Notes: generated by a model from the sequence alone, not told the origin. Numbered from the stretch's first letter, positions 36,201-51,200 are shown. The stretch is DNA of 64,000 bases from Acridotheres tristis (GCA_037013685.1 CM072905.1:7575491-7639490); one strand, 5' to 3'. Program-made: numbers and translations.

Positions 36201-39200
36201 CACCCACCTATTTTTGGAGGGCTACTAGTGGAGATGTTTGAAATAGGTCAAGGTCTGTCAACACAGTCATTAAACCTCTGCAGCTGCTTCCTGTCCTTGC
36301 GTGCTCCAGAGTTGTCATCACCAGCACTGCCTCATTCAAAATTCAAACTTCAGCACAGTTGTCCCTCAAGCCACAGCTGCATGCCACTTCCACTCAGGAT
36401 GCCTTGTAGAGCAGGGAAAGGTCTCTTCTCTCTTACATTCCCTAGAACCAGGGTCTACCCTGCCTTGCTGAAATTCCAGGGTCCAAGCCCAGATTTTTTC
36501 CATGCCCTATAACCAAGAGGCAATCTGAACCCAGCTGGGGAGGTGGCAGGTTTCCTTTGCTAAATTACCACTAAAAAAAGGGCTGGGCTTGATATTTACA
36601 GCCATCCAATTCCCCTTGCATGAATTCCAATTTGCAGTTGAGCCTTAGGCTTAAATGCAGTCTGTATTCAAACAGTGTCACCTCAACCCATCCGTGGCTG
36701 GCCAGGAGGTGAGAGAGGACTGAGAGGCAGGAGGAGAGTTTGCTCCTTGAAAGGGTTACCTGGCTATGGGAACTGAGCCCTTTAGCCAGGGAAGCTGGGC
36801 AGCTGTCCTTATCTTCCCTGCATTCTTCCAGAGGCTGACAGTGGTCTGGAGGATCTCCTGCTCCATCCAGGAGCGACCCTGCCAACAGCAGTTTGGTGTC
36901 ATTCATCAGACCCTGTTCAGTGGGTCTGCCATGGGGCAGCTTCTGGCTCTTCACCCCCAGCTCTTCCTCAATCCCAGACAGAGGACAGAGAGGAGAGACC
37001 TTTCTAGAGCCTGTCAGATGGGATCTGCTCTCCTTTCTCCCACCAACACACCTAGCCAAGAATGACAAAGAGAGAACACAGAGAGCTCAACCCCTTGACA
37101 GCACTGAGGCCAAGCAAGGCTTGGCTGGGACCTGCTTTGTCTCATGGAAAGAGAGAACTGAAAGCAGAGACCCAAGGGGGCCATTTCTCCTATTGTTCTC
37201 TCTTTTATTAGGAGTGGAGCCTTGCTGCCGCTGTCAACACTCAGCAGAGCCCCGACCATACTCATTTCTAACAGAAAAAAATCCCCACTAACCTCTTTCA
37301 ACCTTAAGGGAGGTTTGAAGAACATCTGGCAGAGACCACTCCAAGCCATCCATGAGTGCAGGCACACTGGGGAGCTCCTCCTCCCTCCTCCACAGGAGCT
37401 GCCCAGCCAGGACAGCAGCACCCACACACCTCAGCCCTGTCACAGCAGGGGCAGCTGCACCACCACGACTCACATTTCCTGAGCTCCAGCTTTGCACTGT
37501 GGCAGCTACAGCTGGCAACAGATGGCCAAAAGCCTCAGGTGCAGAAGACAAGGATTTGGGAATAAGCTGTGCTGGCTGGACCAAGGGCTGCATCCTTCCC
37601 CTGCACTCTTCCCCTTCCTGCCCAGGCTGTTTTTCTCCCCCAGGGGGGCAAAGGCTACGTGCTTCTGTCCCAGAAGGACTTGTGACCCACCACGTGTGAT
37701 CAAGCACAGCCACCAGCCCAGCAGATGCATTTGCCAACAGGGTTTACTGTCCTCCTCCCTCAGTGAGCACTCTAATTTTTAAGGCTGAAGTCACCAGAAG
37801 CAGGAAGTTGCATCACTCAGTGAAGGTCACATTCCTTCCCCTTTTAGTCCAGATTTAGCACCAGTTGGAAGCCACAAGACTCAAGTGAATTGTAGGCAGG
37901 ACAACCACAGCTTCTGCAGGGATGCAGGTTAAAACAGAAGTGGTTTTTTTGCTTAAATAACCAAATCTACTGCATGCCTGTACTCTCCTGTCTGAAGTCC
38001 TACAGCTCCTCCTGGAACAGGCAAGGAGTATTTTGAATGGCATCTCCAAAATCAAGGAGTCCCAATATTCAAACTTGTGAACTACACAACGAGCAGCCTC
38101 TGAAGACCCACTTGCATTTTTGGGATGTTTCTTACCAGCTGCTTCATGTGGGAAACTGCTGGTCCATGGGAAAGCTGGAGGAGTGACAGGGCTAAAAGTG
38201 AACACTAAACCTGTCTTAGTTTTGATAACACACCTTAGGACTAAGCACCCACTCTGCAGCAGCCCCAATTTCCCAAATCAGTACAAAGTGGGATGTCCAG
38301 CTTCAGGCATCCGAGATGGAAGAGGTGATGAGAGGCCCTCATCTGCCCTGGAGTGCTCATGGAAAATGAGATGGAGGCAGAGGGGAGTGGACTCATTAAT
38401 CTGTTATGAGGAGGGAAGGGGAGGGAGGTGGGACAGGCAACCAACTGGAAAATAACCCAAAAGCAAAATAACCCAAGACACGAGCAGGTGTTATGAGTGG
38501 TACCACTACCTCTAAGCAGCAGCGTGTCCTTACCAAAAAGATTTGCAAGAATGTTTGTGGCCGAGGACCTAAGGTACTCGCTACAGAGATGTGAGATCAG
38601 AGGTCAGCTCAATCCTGCAACATAAAGGTGGCAAACCCGGGTCACAGCAGGTCAGCAGCACGGTCAGGGTGCATGGAGAGGGGAGAAGGGTGGAAGGGCA
38701 AGGAGAAGGATGCAGGACAAGGCTGAGGTGCTGTGCTCAGCTCGCCCAGCTTACCTGGCAGCAGCCCTGCCCCCTTGCACCACCTGCGAGGCCTGCAATG
38801 AAAAGCTGCTGATGCCGAAGATTTGAGGGGGGGAAAAGTAAGCCAGCGACAAAGCAAGACAAAAAAAAAAAAATTCACAAAGCTGCCTTAAAGAAATGAA
38901 CAACACAAATATGGAAGAGAAGGAAATAAAGGAGCAGTAGGAAAAACACATCTGCCAGTGGCCATCAGTGGGGAAGGCTGCCGAGAGCCTCCAAGGGACA
39001 CAAAGTCCATCAGTTCTGGGTGCACTGTCCTGCCCTGGGACTGGTCTAGACAGACAAGAGCAGCAGTGCCTGAGCGGTGCCCTGTGCCCAGGACAGGTTC
39101 ATCACCCCCTGGAGCCTCTTCTACAGTCCTGAGTACAAAACCCCCATCCCACTGCTGTCCTCAGGCAATGCCCCCTCAGTGTCCCCAGATGACAAGGGCA

Positions 39201-42200
39201 TTTTTTGCCACACAGGACTCCTGGCCATGAAAACCTGAGCAGTGATTGCTCAGCTGGTTTGGATGGAGCTGCTGGTGCAAAGGGTTTGAATTTGCCAGCT
39301 GCAGGTAGATTTTTGCATTGGTGTTTAGCAGGATGCTGAAAAGCAAATCCCATCTAACCTCATGGGTGTCCCTGACATTCACTCAGTTCATCCCCCCAAC
39401 ACCCTCCCCAGGTGAAAAATACAGTGACACTCACAGCCCTGCTCAGCAGTGTACAGGGTGGGGGCTTCAGGCACAACAAAGATACATGGAAAAGAAGAAA
39501 GCAAACATTTTTTCCTAATGCCACCAGTGAGGAATCAACCCCAGAGGAAACCAGAGCTCATTTCTATTGCTGACCCCAGAGCAGGGCACATCTCTGGATT
39601 TACTCTGCCTACATCAGTGTCCTGCTCACCTCACACCAATAAACCTCAGCCAGCCCAGCTGGTTGCATCACAAAGATGCTGCCCAAGAGCTTCAAGGCAA
39701 GGTTTGCCAGCAGGAGATGTCTGAGCCAGGGGTGAAGTGTGATCCCTCCACCCCTGCCTTCCTTGCTGTGCTCAAGTTTCTGCTTGGTTCTTTACACCAG
39801 GCCAGCTGTGGTGGTAGTTAGACCACGATTCGACAGGCAAGGGGTGACAAATGCCCCTAAATCACTCTCTGCAGACCTCTGGGTGGAGAATTGAGTCTCA
39901 CAGCCCTTGGGACAGCAGTGGAGAAAACACCATCTCCCAGGCTTGTTGAGACCACAGGGAAATCAGTTCCTTGGAGCTCACCTTCAGGGAAGGGGTGTGA
40001 GCTGCAGACACTTGTGAGGGAGCAGAGCCCTCAGCTGTAGGGTTATTCCTTGTATAGGCTGGGGAATCTCAAAGAAAGCTTGTTTTAAGTGACAGGACAG
40101 GTTCAACCTTTCTTCATGAAGAGCTCAGGGGGATACCTCAGCAAAAAGTGCAAGATGAACAATTCCCCATCTCTACCGGGCACACTGTTTGGTAAATGCC
40201 CACCACGTCCAGCTGAGGAGCCAGCCCTGGGGATGGACACTGCAGGGTCAGCCCCATCTCAGTGAGCTCCTCACACCCCCCCACTGTGCCCCAGTGTTTG
40301 TGAGCTATGCCCACGTCCTCGGCTGGGACACCATCCACAGGGCCAAGGCAGGGGAAGTGACCAAAGATCAGCTCCTCAACAGAGAGGTGTCAGCACAGAA
40401 CTAATGGGATCAGGGCAAATACACCAGCTGCATCTGCTGGAAAATTTGGTCTAAGCATCCAAGGAGCTCCAAAGGTATTTAGGGCCACAGTGCCTCCATC
40501 TCCTAAATCAGTGTGACTTTATTTGTTCCCATATCTTCCTGGGTGGGAGAGGCCTGGAACTCTGGAGCAGTGAGATGCTGAGGGCAGTGTGGGGACAGAG
40601 AGGTCTGAGCACACCCAGCCTGCTCCAAGGGCATGTCAGCCAGGTGGGCTTGGGCAAGAAGAAAAAGGAAGCTCAACTTACCTTTGTTCTTCCTCTAGTT
40701 CTTCTTTGGACATCATTGACTTGTACTGGTTTCCCCTTAGTTTTCCAGGACTGTATTTAAAAGAAAATGTCTCATCTGCAGCTGGAGAGGGGAGACAAAA
40801 AAGAGCAAGAGATCTGTGAACCAGGGACCTCCTGAGAGCCATAACTAACAGCATGGGGCTGTTCCCTGGGGTTGCTCTCTGACCTCTGCTCCTGCACCCC
40901 AAATGCTCTGGCCACCCCAGCACATTTCCTGAGTCAGCTCCAGTCTCCAGAAAGCCTGGGCACTGTCAGGGGGGCAGTGTGGGTCCCAGGGGAGAGCCAA
41001 GGTTCTGCTGGCCAGGGGATGGCAGGAACCCGGCCACAGCCAGCACTGGGAGCAGCGAGGAGCAGCCTGCTGGAAGCAGATCTGAGTAAATCCTACAGCA
41101 CAGGAACCATATGCCATTGTCCTCCCTGGATTCAAAGCCTTGCAGGCCCATCTTGGCTTATCAGGACATGCTAATCCTGCCCTGATTAACTCGCAGCATT
41201 TTCCGCTTCTCCTCTCCAGACTTGCATTCCTTCTCCCCCCCCCACTCCCCGACCTCTCCTCATCCAGGGGCCCTTTCCCAAGCTGGGGGCTCATGGATGG
41301 TGCCACAAGCAGAGCTGTCCCAGGCCACACAGCCCTTGACAAAGCTTGTGAAAAGACGCCACAGGGCAAATCCCAGGGCTGCAAACAGCCCTGAGCCAAG
41401 GCAGCCCCAGGAGCTCCAACACAGCCGGGTCCAAGTGCCCCTGTCACCAGCCCAAGGTCTCCTTCTCCTGGGTGCTCTCCCACCCGGCTCACCAGCCTCA
41501 GCCCTGTGCTAATTAGAGCACCAAAGCTCAGACTCTGAGCCAAAGCCGATCCTTTTCCAATCGGATTTTGTTCGAGCACTGTTTGCTTTTAAAAACCTCT
41601 CCCATGCTTTATCTTCCTACAGATGGGAGAAAACAACAGGAGGAGAGGTCAATCCTAAAGGTGGCCCAGGAGGAGCTGCTGCTCTGGGTAGTCCCCTTTG
41701 TGGTTATCTGTGAGCTGCTTATCTGACAGCCTTTATCTCCCAAGGACTGCAGGGCTCGGCTGCTTCACATCACATCCAACCATCCAGCACTGCAGTTTCC
41801 ACATTCCCAGAAACATCTGCTGCTTCCCCCGACCCTCGGAGCCCTGGGGGTGCTTCCAAGGGGTGCACAAAAGGAAGATGTTACTTCATTATCAGCATGG
41901 CCCTGAAAAAAGGCACATCCTCCACACACCAGTGTTCAGGATGGCACCAACCAGTCCCAGCCCGACCCTTAAAGGTGTGAACCTCCCCTGGCAGGAGAGA
42001 AACTTGTACATAACACATGGATGCATCCTCTGTCCCCAGGAACACAGCAAACCCCTTCCCATGCTCTCCGCTGCTGTTGTGGCCATATTCATAATTGTGT
42101 CTCTTGCTCCACCTGCCCAAATAAAAAACTCCTCACAGCCCCTCCCCTCCCTTCCTCACACACAGGATTCAGTATCAGCTTCCCTCTGTTTTCCAATCAA

Positions 42201-45200
42201 TACTGCCCCTTAAGGATTTTTCTCCTTGTGTCCAATACCTTGATTTTGGGATTTCTCCAACCCCAAGCTTGTGTCCACATTCAGCTCCTGCCAGACCTTG
42301 GGGACCCCCTCGTAAAAGGTGAGTCAGAACCTGATTTTGTAGGTGGAGAAACCAGAGAGCTCAGAAACCAAGCAGAGCAAGGCTTCACTGGAGTGACTGT
42401 GCCTGGAGCAATGGGAGTGGGATGGGAATTTCACAGAGACCTGTCCCCTGCTAGTGCCCACACTCCCTCATCCCTTTACATCTCCAGGTTCCCAGTCTTG
42501 GGGAGTTTTCTGGTGGATTGCTGCTCAATTACTGATCTGGAGTATTTCTCTAATCCCTAAATGCCATCGGGGCTCCCAGGGGATGCAAACCCTTTATCCA
42601 GCTTTGTCACAAATGTCTGAACACAAGCAGCCCAAAGCTCTGGTCTGCAGCCCCAAACATTCAGCTTGGCCATATTCCATTTCCCAGTGGGAAACCCTCC
42701 CCATGGGCAAACAAACAAACAAACCTGGCCAGCTGGAAACAAGCAGTAATGCTGCAGCTTATCAGCACTTTGGGTGACCATAATAGTGCATGGAAAAAAA
42801 AATTCAGCTGGCTGCTGTTTTGGGAAATATTAGGAGAGAGAAAAAGAAATTAAAAAGAGGGTGTAACATCCTGTTCCTTATGCTGGTGCAGAGCAGGAGC
42901 TGTTCATTACCTTTGTAAAGCTTGACTGATTTCAAGGCCATTTAAGATTGTTTCCCTCACGTGGTTTTCTGCCAAATCAAGTGAGATTTGGGATTTAGAC
43001 TGGCCTAAAAAGCAGTTTAGTTGCCACCTCACCAGAAAAGAAGGGAAGATGGAGGGAAGGAAAGTGCCAGTCTCCTTGCTCACATGGTGTGATTAAAAAA
43101 AAGGAGATAGTGTGTGGTTTTGGAAACCTCTGGCTGTTTTTTGAGCTCAGGAACTTTCTCTGCAGATCGAAAACAAACTTCAGGAAACACACAGAAAAGG
43201 GGAGGCTGGGTTTTCATGTAGACAGGGAAAACACTACAGGAATAGGAGGTGACCTACTTATTGAGAGCCTCTATGAGTTCATATTAAAGAAAACATTTGT
43301 CTTTCATCTCTCTGCCCTTGCATTGCCAGTGCTGTGACCCTGAGCTGGCAGGGTGAGAGCAGCCCCAAGAGAGCACCTCTCCCCTGAACATGCTGGCTCT
43401 GGTGTGATCCACGTTATCCCTGCCTCAAGTGGAGGGAAGGCTGTTCCAGTGGTTTTGGTAACAGGGGAGCATCCCAGGCTGGTGACAGATGCCTGCAGGG
43501 TCCCCACATGCCCCAGGGGAATCTCTGCTCGTGGGTTGGGGCCAGGACACTCGGGAGACAGTGAAGGAAGGAGCAGGGCTGATCCTAGGGCACTGCTGGT
43601 ATTCCCTGCTGCCTCCCACTGTTTCCCCATCAGCCTGGGCCATTGCTTTGCCCAGCCCCATTATAAAATACTGCAGAAAATGGGAATAATTCAGGAGAGG
43701 AGCCAGGGGCTGCCTGCAGGAGGTGCTGAGGGAGGACTCAGTGCTAGCCAGGACTCACAGCCAGGGGCCATCACTTTCTCCCAATCCCAAGTCACAGCCA
43801 CTTTGGAATGATGCCCGGCAGTGCCAGGGCAGCCCTGAAACAGAGCTGAGCTCACAGAAGCAGAGCAGCGTTACTGAGCATCCATTTGGCAGGATACACC
43901 CATCAATCCTCAAAGCAGAGCTCCCACAGCCCCCCATGGTGCCACCCCCAGCCACCAGTGCTGCAAGGAAGCCTAACGGGGTGGGATGAGGGTATTTTGG
44001 GAACCCTGTCTCCAAAGATGCTTCCCCTGCCTTGCAGGAATGGCCCCAGGATTAAAATTTGATTCTCTGTGGCATTAGGCATAATCCTCCCGAGCCAGGG
44101 GATTGCCACACAGCACCTTCAAGCAGCCAGGCAGAAAGTGGGGCAGGGAAGGGAGAACACCCCAAGGCCTCCTGCTGCCCCAGCTGTCCCCAGTCACCCC
44201 AAGCCAGGACTCCTGGGGACATCCCAGCATCTCCAGGGCTGCCCAGGAGAGCAGAGTCCCCTTCAGACACACATTTCAGCACCATCTGTTTCATTTTCTT
44301 TGGAGCGCAGCAGTTGTCACCCCAATTAGTCAATTAATCATTTTCCAATCAACTAATTGGCTAATCAGTAAAACGTGGCTCTGACTAAAGCCCCTGGAGA
44401 TTGTCCTGGATGTGAGCAAGGAGCTTTTGGAGCAGCTGCATCACAAAGCTACCCCATGGCAAACAGCCCAAGGGCATGTGGGGATGGGGTAGGAATTTCC
44501 TGGAGGAAGGAGACCATCCCCAAGCATTCAGAGCTCCAGACCTGTCCATAATATCTCTGCAGAGTTCTGGCTGGCTTGGCACTCACCATCTTCATCCTCT
44601 GGCTCTCTCACCACCAGCTTCTCATTTTCTGAGTCCACCTCTTCCTCCTGGAGGAGTTAAAAACAGAACAGCCATGAGGAGAAGGTGCTGTGCTGAATAA
44701 TTCACGTTTAGTTGGGATCCTAGGGCTGGGATGCAGAGCCTGGAGCTCCAGTGAGAGGGCTGGGCACCCCTTCCCTGCTTCCTCCAAGGAACAGGTCAAA
44801 AGGCTGCTCACTAATAATTGATGTTTATTAGTCTGCTTTCCTCTCACTAGTCAGTCAGAGTGACCTGGCCCACCCAAAGACTGTGAAATACAAGTACCTC
44901 CCCATAAGGAGAGATATTAAGGTTTTTAAGAAGAGCTTTGTGCCTGAGCAGCCTCCTGCCAGCTGCACCCCTGCCACCCCTACTGCCCAGGGACAGGCAG
45001 GGGACCGAGCCAAGAGCCACGGGGACCTCTGTGTGCCCCCAGGCCAGGCTTGGACAGACTGTCCTGGCAGTAGGAACAGGTGGATCCCCAGCTAAAGCCA
45101 CCTTGCATCTGCCCTGAAGCACAGGAGCATTCATCAGTGGGGCCTGGGGGCTGAAGGCAGCACTGAGACCCCTCCAGGAGCCATCCACAGCTGCTGTCTG

Positions 45201-48200
45201 GAGCACAGGCAGGAACAGCAACAGCACATTTTGGGGTTTTTTTAAAGGCAAAGCAATTTTGGAAGTTTTGGGGTTCCCTCATAAAGCCCAGATTCCTTGT
45301 CCTGTACTGAAATTCCAAGCAGGGAGAGTGGGGAGCATTCCAGCTCTGGAGATAAGACAAGGACACGTGGCAGAGCCCCTGCATGAGTGATTTCCTCCAG
45401 CCCTGTGCTCCCACTGCAAACCCTGGCCCCGTGCATCCCTTGGGTGGCAAAAGGGCAAAGCACCTGGCAGAACGGGGAGGAGCATGGAGGGAGGCTGCCA
45501 AGCCCCTCATTGTCAAGGGACACACGGGAAAAGCTGGGGTGAAGGATGCTGACCCAAGAAGGACCAAGCACAGAGTCGAGGGCTGGCTGTGCAGTGCAGA
45601 GCTTTGGAGGAGCTGCTGGAGCACAGCCCCGGCACAAAACTGGGTTAGTTTGTCATCAGGGAGGAATGTGCATTATTCACAGCCACTTGGCTTCCTCTGG
45701 CCACTCTGTTCCCCAGAAGGAGATGCCACTGGGACCCCCACCCGCTGCAGCCACGGCTATTTTGGACCACGCTTCCAAACATGGGCACTTCCCACTGGAC
45801 ACACGGACTTCCCCTGAGGATGCCTGGGGAGGCTCCCAAAGGAGTGGCCTCAGGGAGGGCACCAGTCCCCATCACATCCACCTCTCCCCGTGAGCTGGGA
45901 CGTTCCCTGGGAGACCCAACTCTCCAGGAGCAGACACAAGGAGGGAGATTTCAGCTTCTTCCTTGCCTGGGCATTAGGAACTGAGCACTTAACAATGAGA
46001 GCAAGCGGGAAATTTGGGTGGCAAACCTCCAAGGAAGGAAAAGAGATCTGCTCCAGCACAGAGGAAGAGACATTTGATGGGAGCAGAGAGGGAGCAGGCA
46101 GGGATGCCAGGCTGGCAGACGACAGCAGCGTGCCGGGGCCATCTGGGAACCCCTGCTCGTGGCAGCCAGGAGCTCCCTACAGCACAACTTTTCTGCTTGG
46201 ATGCCTTGGAGGCAGATGCCAGCACCTCCCTTCCCCCCAGGCTGTAGCCACAGACTCCACATCCCCGTCCCTCTGCCTTCCTGGGGCTGCTCCCTCTCTG
46301 CTCCCATCAAACGTGCCCCACTGACCCCCATCCCTGGAGGTGCCAACCTGCACCTGGAACACCATTTCTTTCTGGTTTAAATGGTCTGAGTCATTAAGAG
46401 GCCACCCAACCCCATCAGGGGAGAACAGCACGTGGGCTTTGCCCCCCTCCCCATGCCACTGCCACCCTGGGACAATGTCCCACCCGTGCAGGGGCACTGG
46501 CACACTGTGTTCCGTGTCACCTCCCCCCCACACACCTCTGCATGGCTGGAAAGTGCTGCGTGGCCACTCGTGTCCTCTGCTTGTCCTGTGTGCCCGAGGC
46601 TGGATCCAGGCGAGGCACCCACCGGTGGTATCTGCAAAAGGGCAAAAGCTTTGAGCACAAACACCCCTGAGCCCTGGCTGTGCTCAGCCAACCAGCCCTG
46701 GCAGCTTCAGCACACACAGACAAATCCTGAACGTGGCCAATAGCCCACATTGCCCCATGCCCGAGCCTGTGCTGCCTCTGATCCATGTGCCAAGGCATGA
46801 CAAGGCTGGAGGGAGGAACACCAGAGACCTGCAATGCCCAGCCCTGCAGCCAGGATTTGGAGCTCACGATTAGGAGCTCTTTGTGGCAGCCCCAGCCCGT
46901 GGGATGGGAGCAGTGCAAGGAGCATCAGCGAGGGGGGCTGCCCGTGTGTCCTGGCAGGGCTCAGGCAGCTTCCCAGGATGCTGATGCAGCAGCTCAGGAC
47001 GAGCAGGAAGGGAGAGGACATGCTCAGTTTGTTAATGCTCTGCCAGCTGCCTTCTCCATCACAGATACCCCCTGGAAACCTCCCCATCCCATCCTGCAAT
47101 CCTGGGGCTGGGGCTTCCCATCCCTCTCAGCCCCACAGCAGCCGTGGATGGCCTCGACCCCCGTGCACAGCCAGCTTTCCCTGTCCAAAACCTTCACAGA
47201 TTAAAGTTTCCCTGCCGTGCCTGGAGGGCTGTGGAGGAGGATCTGCGTGGGCAGGGAGCAGGGACACCGTGTCCCTTGGCCTTGCAGGGAAATACCAGCT
47301 GCTGGGAGCAGCCTCTGGGCTGGCTGGAAATGCCAGCAGGGACAAAGCCCCACCTGGAGCCTGGCTGTGCCTACAGTCCCTGCGAGCCAGAGAGGAGGGG
47401 AGAGCCCTCCTGCCTGGAGCAGCCCCGAATTTCAGAGCTCCCAGCCCTGCCACGGCCAGTGGGTGCTGCCATCCTGCAGCCAAAGCAGGGAGGGGGAAGG
47501 CGTTGGGACAACACCGGGAGATTTGGGCACCACAGAGGACACCATGGCACCCCAGGAGCTGCTCTTCTGTAGGAAGCACAGCCCAGGGAGAATGCAGGGA
47601 GAGTTTAGAGCAGCTGGGAGTGAGGAAGGAACAACTGGAGAAGAAAGAACCTGAGCGCTCTGTGCAACAGCCCACAAATCAGCATCTCTGGTACACAGCG
47701 GCCACGAAAACCTCCCCGCAGGAGGAAAAAAAAAAAAAAAAGGCGAGAAGCAGCGCTGCAGGGAGCCGTGCACGTCATTATCCAGGAGCATCTGGAGGAG
47801 ACTTGACACGGGCCGGCCCGAGCAGCTGCTGCGGCAAACAAAGATCTCATTGCCGAGCCGAGGGGACGCAGCTGCCGGGCCCCGGGGCCACCAGGGCTGG
47901 GAGCGCTCCCTGCCCATCCTGCACGGACCCAGCCCAGCCGCAGCACATCTGAATCGTACCTGGGCACAGCTTGCCCGGGGCTCCGGAAAGCCCAGGGTTA
48001 AAATCCAGCAAGTCATGCACCTTAAATAACAAGGCAGCGATCCATCTGCCTGGCAGCTCCTGGCTGCAGAGCCGGAGCATTTGTTGGATCATCACAAATG
48101 TGCTGTTGCCCTTTAGCTCCACGGCCACGAGCGTGAAGCTGGCTCTGGCAGCGAGGTTTGGACCAAAGCAGAGCAAGGACAAGGCTTCAGGGACATTTTG

Positions 48201-51200
48201 GACACAGCCAGCACTTCCCATTGACAGCCCTGGGTCTCCCAGGGGAGGATGGCTCAGATTTGGCATCGTGACCCCGAAATGCCCTCTCAAGGCTCTGCCA
48301 CCACTGAAGCCTCTCCCAGCCCATGGGAGATGGGAGCCAGGCTTCCTACTACAGCATCATCTGGTTTTCAGCTCATTCCTGGCCATTTCCTCCCCACTTC
48401 CTCCATCCCCAGTGCAAACCCCTCTGAGCAATGGGCTTCTTTCTCAGAAAGGACAAGAGGAGATTTTGGGGGTGGTGTGTCCCTCACCCTTTCTTCAGGA
48501 ACTGCCCTGACACTTACAGGCAGGCTGGGGACAAATAAGTGCTCTGCTCAAACTTCAGGAAAAAGGAAGATCCCAGGCTGCAAAGCAAGGGGAGAAAATT
48601 ATCTTGGATTAAACTCCTGGGTCCTGTGTGTTGCCATTTATGGCTGCACTTTCTGCTCCAAGCCTGATGCAAGACTTTGCAAGAAAGAAAGAAAGCAGAC
48701 AGGAGAGAGCCAGCCAGAAGGAGAAGAGCCAGAAGAAAAGGGGAAGGAAGAAACCTGAAAAAAAAAAAAAAGACTAAATAATAATAATAATGTTGGGCAG
48801 AGTTTAGCAGTGCAAAGCAGCTGCTCTGTCAGCAGCTCCCCTTCACCCACCACTGGGGCTCTCCATCCTCCCGCTGGCCAGAGAAGCAGCTGCAGAACAA
48901 GAGCAGTTTTCCAGCCCTGGTGATGGTCCCGCCAGCTCTGGGGTGCCTGGGGAGGATGTCCCTCATATGGAGGGACACATGAGCCTTGTGAGCCCCACAA
49001 AGTGTGGGAGCATCTGCTCCTGCCACTTCCCCTGTCACTGGGCAAGGACAAGTGACAGAGTGGGCAGATAATTTCTGAAGCTCTGGGAGCATCCAGCCCT
49101 TAATGAGGATCAGGCAGTGCCAGGGCTGGTGAGGAAAACATTGGTGTGTCTCACACAGGGTGAGGAGCCCAGCTCAGCAGCACCCATCCCTGCAGGAGCC
49201 ATCACATCCCAGCCTGGCTCCCCCAGGATCACATCCAGCCAGCTCATTCCCTTTTTGCTACAGCCCCTGGAAAGCAAACACCACACTCCAGGAGGTCCCT
49301 TGCTGTCCAGATGAGATGGGTGGCATCCTTGGGAGCAGTGGCAGGCCAAGCTGGCCCTCCCCTGGCAGCCCTTCACACAAGTGGGCACTTCAGGGGGCAA
49401 AGAGTCCTCGTGGCCTCTGCTCCAGCAGTGCCCCAGCTCTGGCACAGCTCCCAGGCTTTGCCCAGCCGACAGAGCCCCGGGCAGCAGCCCAACCTCCTGG
49501 AGCCGTGTAGGGAACACAAGGCAGACCCCAATGCCACCGTGCCCCACCCCACGTGCCAGAACCAGCCCTGTGGCTGGGACTGAGGGCGGGCACGACACGT
49601 GCCCAGGCTCCCTGAGGGGTGACACACGTCCTGTCTCACTCCCCAGTTTCCAGCCACTGCAAGAGATGATGCATTTGTCCCTGGCACAGGCTGCTCTGGG
49701 TGAGAGCTGGGCATATCTGAGCAGCCAGGGATGTGGGTGGGGAGCCCTGCATTCTCTGGCAGTGCTGCTGCCGAGGCTGTGACGGGGTAGCACATCACCT
49801 CATCCCTCCTCAGTGCACTGTGGGACACTGGAGCTCCTGCCCCAGCCCGCTGGCAGTGCAGACACAGCCTGAACAGCTGCCAATTACAGCCAGACTTAAT
49901 TAGACACCCTCTCCACTCCAGCCCAGGGAGGACAAGCAGGAGGTATTAGAGAGGGAATGATGACTTTTTAAATGTAAAGAGAGCTCCTGGTGGGAGCTGG
50001 GTGGTTTGTGCTGCCTGGTGTGTCCATAGGCACCGGGAGCCCCCCAGATTGGGGTGGGGGGCACAGGGAAAATGTACCAGGAACTTGGCAGAAGAGACAG
50101 ATGAAGCCTCTGTGCCTCTGCTATCCAGGTGACAGCCTCACAGGCTGCCCTGCTCAGGAAGAGTTTTCGTGTCCCCTCTCCCCACTGTCACACATTGCCC
50201 CGGCTCTGTTTGAAACTCAGCTCCAATTAACCCTTGGCAAACCAGCCAGGCTACTGTGCTGGCACTGCCCACTCACCCTCCCCATCTTCAGAATATTTTG
50301 GCCAGGATGGCATCCCGGCAGTGGCTCTGGTCCAACACTGAAAACCCTGCCTGGTCCCTGCCACCTGCCACTTCCAGGACAGAATGGCTCATTAGAGAGT
50401 TGAAGTTTCTGACCGTTTCTCACAAGAACCACGCTCCACAGCCCCAGCGTCGCTGCCGTTCCCACCCAGCAGCTTTTCATTAGGGGATTGCTTTGACAGC
50501 ACTGCCTCATCCATTAACGAGCTGGGGATGGGGATGAGAACAGACAACGACAGACTAATTAAGCTTTTTTTTTCAGTGATGGGAGCCAGCAGAGACAAGG
50601 GGAACCACTACCAGCAGTTAAGGGAAACAAGGACTCCTGGGCTCCTTTCCCTGCTCTGCCACTGGTTCATTTTGTAGCTTCGAGCACGATGCTGCAATGA
50701 ACTGGTCACGGCAGAGAGGGGCAGAGAGGCTTCAATTTTAGCGATTTTTCCAGCCTTGCGGGAGATGGAAGCAGGAGGGAGGCTGAGACACGCAGCTGCC
50801 CCTGTGGATCCCAGTTTGCTCAGGCAGGGAGCAGGGAAGGAGGAGACAGAGGGATGCACGGCTCCAGCCCATCATTAACACAACGAGCTTTCTCTCCCTG
50901 GGCGGGTTCATCCATCAGCATTTTGGTCGAGTGGTTAATGGCTGCGGGCAATCCGAGCCAGCCTGGCACAGTGCATGCTAAGCAAACAGGAGGGGGAGAA
51001 AATAAGGCAAGAAAATAAATAAGGAAAGAAAGGTCTCCGAGTGCCGAGCACAGCCCTCTGCCTGCTGATGTACTGAGAAGCCCTGAGCCTGCAGGAGCCA
51101 GCAGCGGGACAGGGTCTGGAGCCTCGGGAAGCCTCGTCTGCTGAGTCACATCGGGGACCGCAGCCCTCGGCCGAGCCAAGTCAGGCTGCAAAGGGAACGA

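Larger units (their letters stand above)
40782..44586 (-). other. MXRA7 intron 2
   Basis: This 3.8-kb intron contains an (AAAC)4 tract at 42709-42724 and an AT-rich block with homeodomain-type sites just downstream of exon 2 (listed separately). The large frame at 40845-41579 is GC-rich chance coding space without family motifs. Confidence 0.6.

Noticed and set aside
40845..41579. Minus-strand frame of 244 codons in MXRA7 intron 2
   Set aside because: No conserved motif, and it lies beside but in a different context from exon 3. It fits chance in GC-rich intron DNA.
46834..47952. Longest plus-strand open frame (372 codons)
   Set aside because: It lies in GC-rich MXRA7 intron 1, has no recognisable domain, a composition rich in Ser, Pro, Gly and Ala as expected from GC-rich noncoding DNA, and overlaps equally open frames on the other strand.
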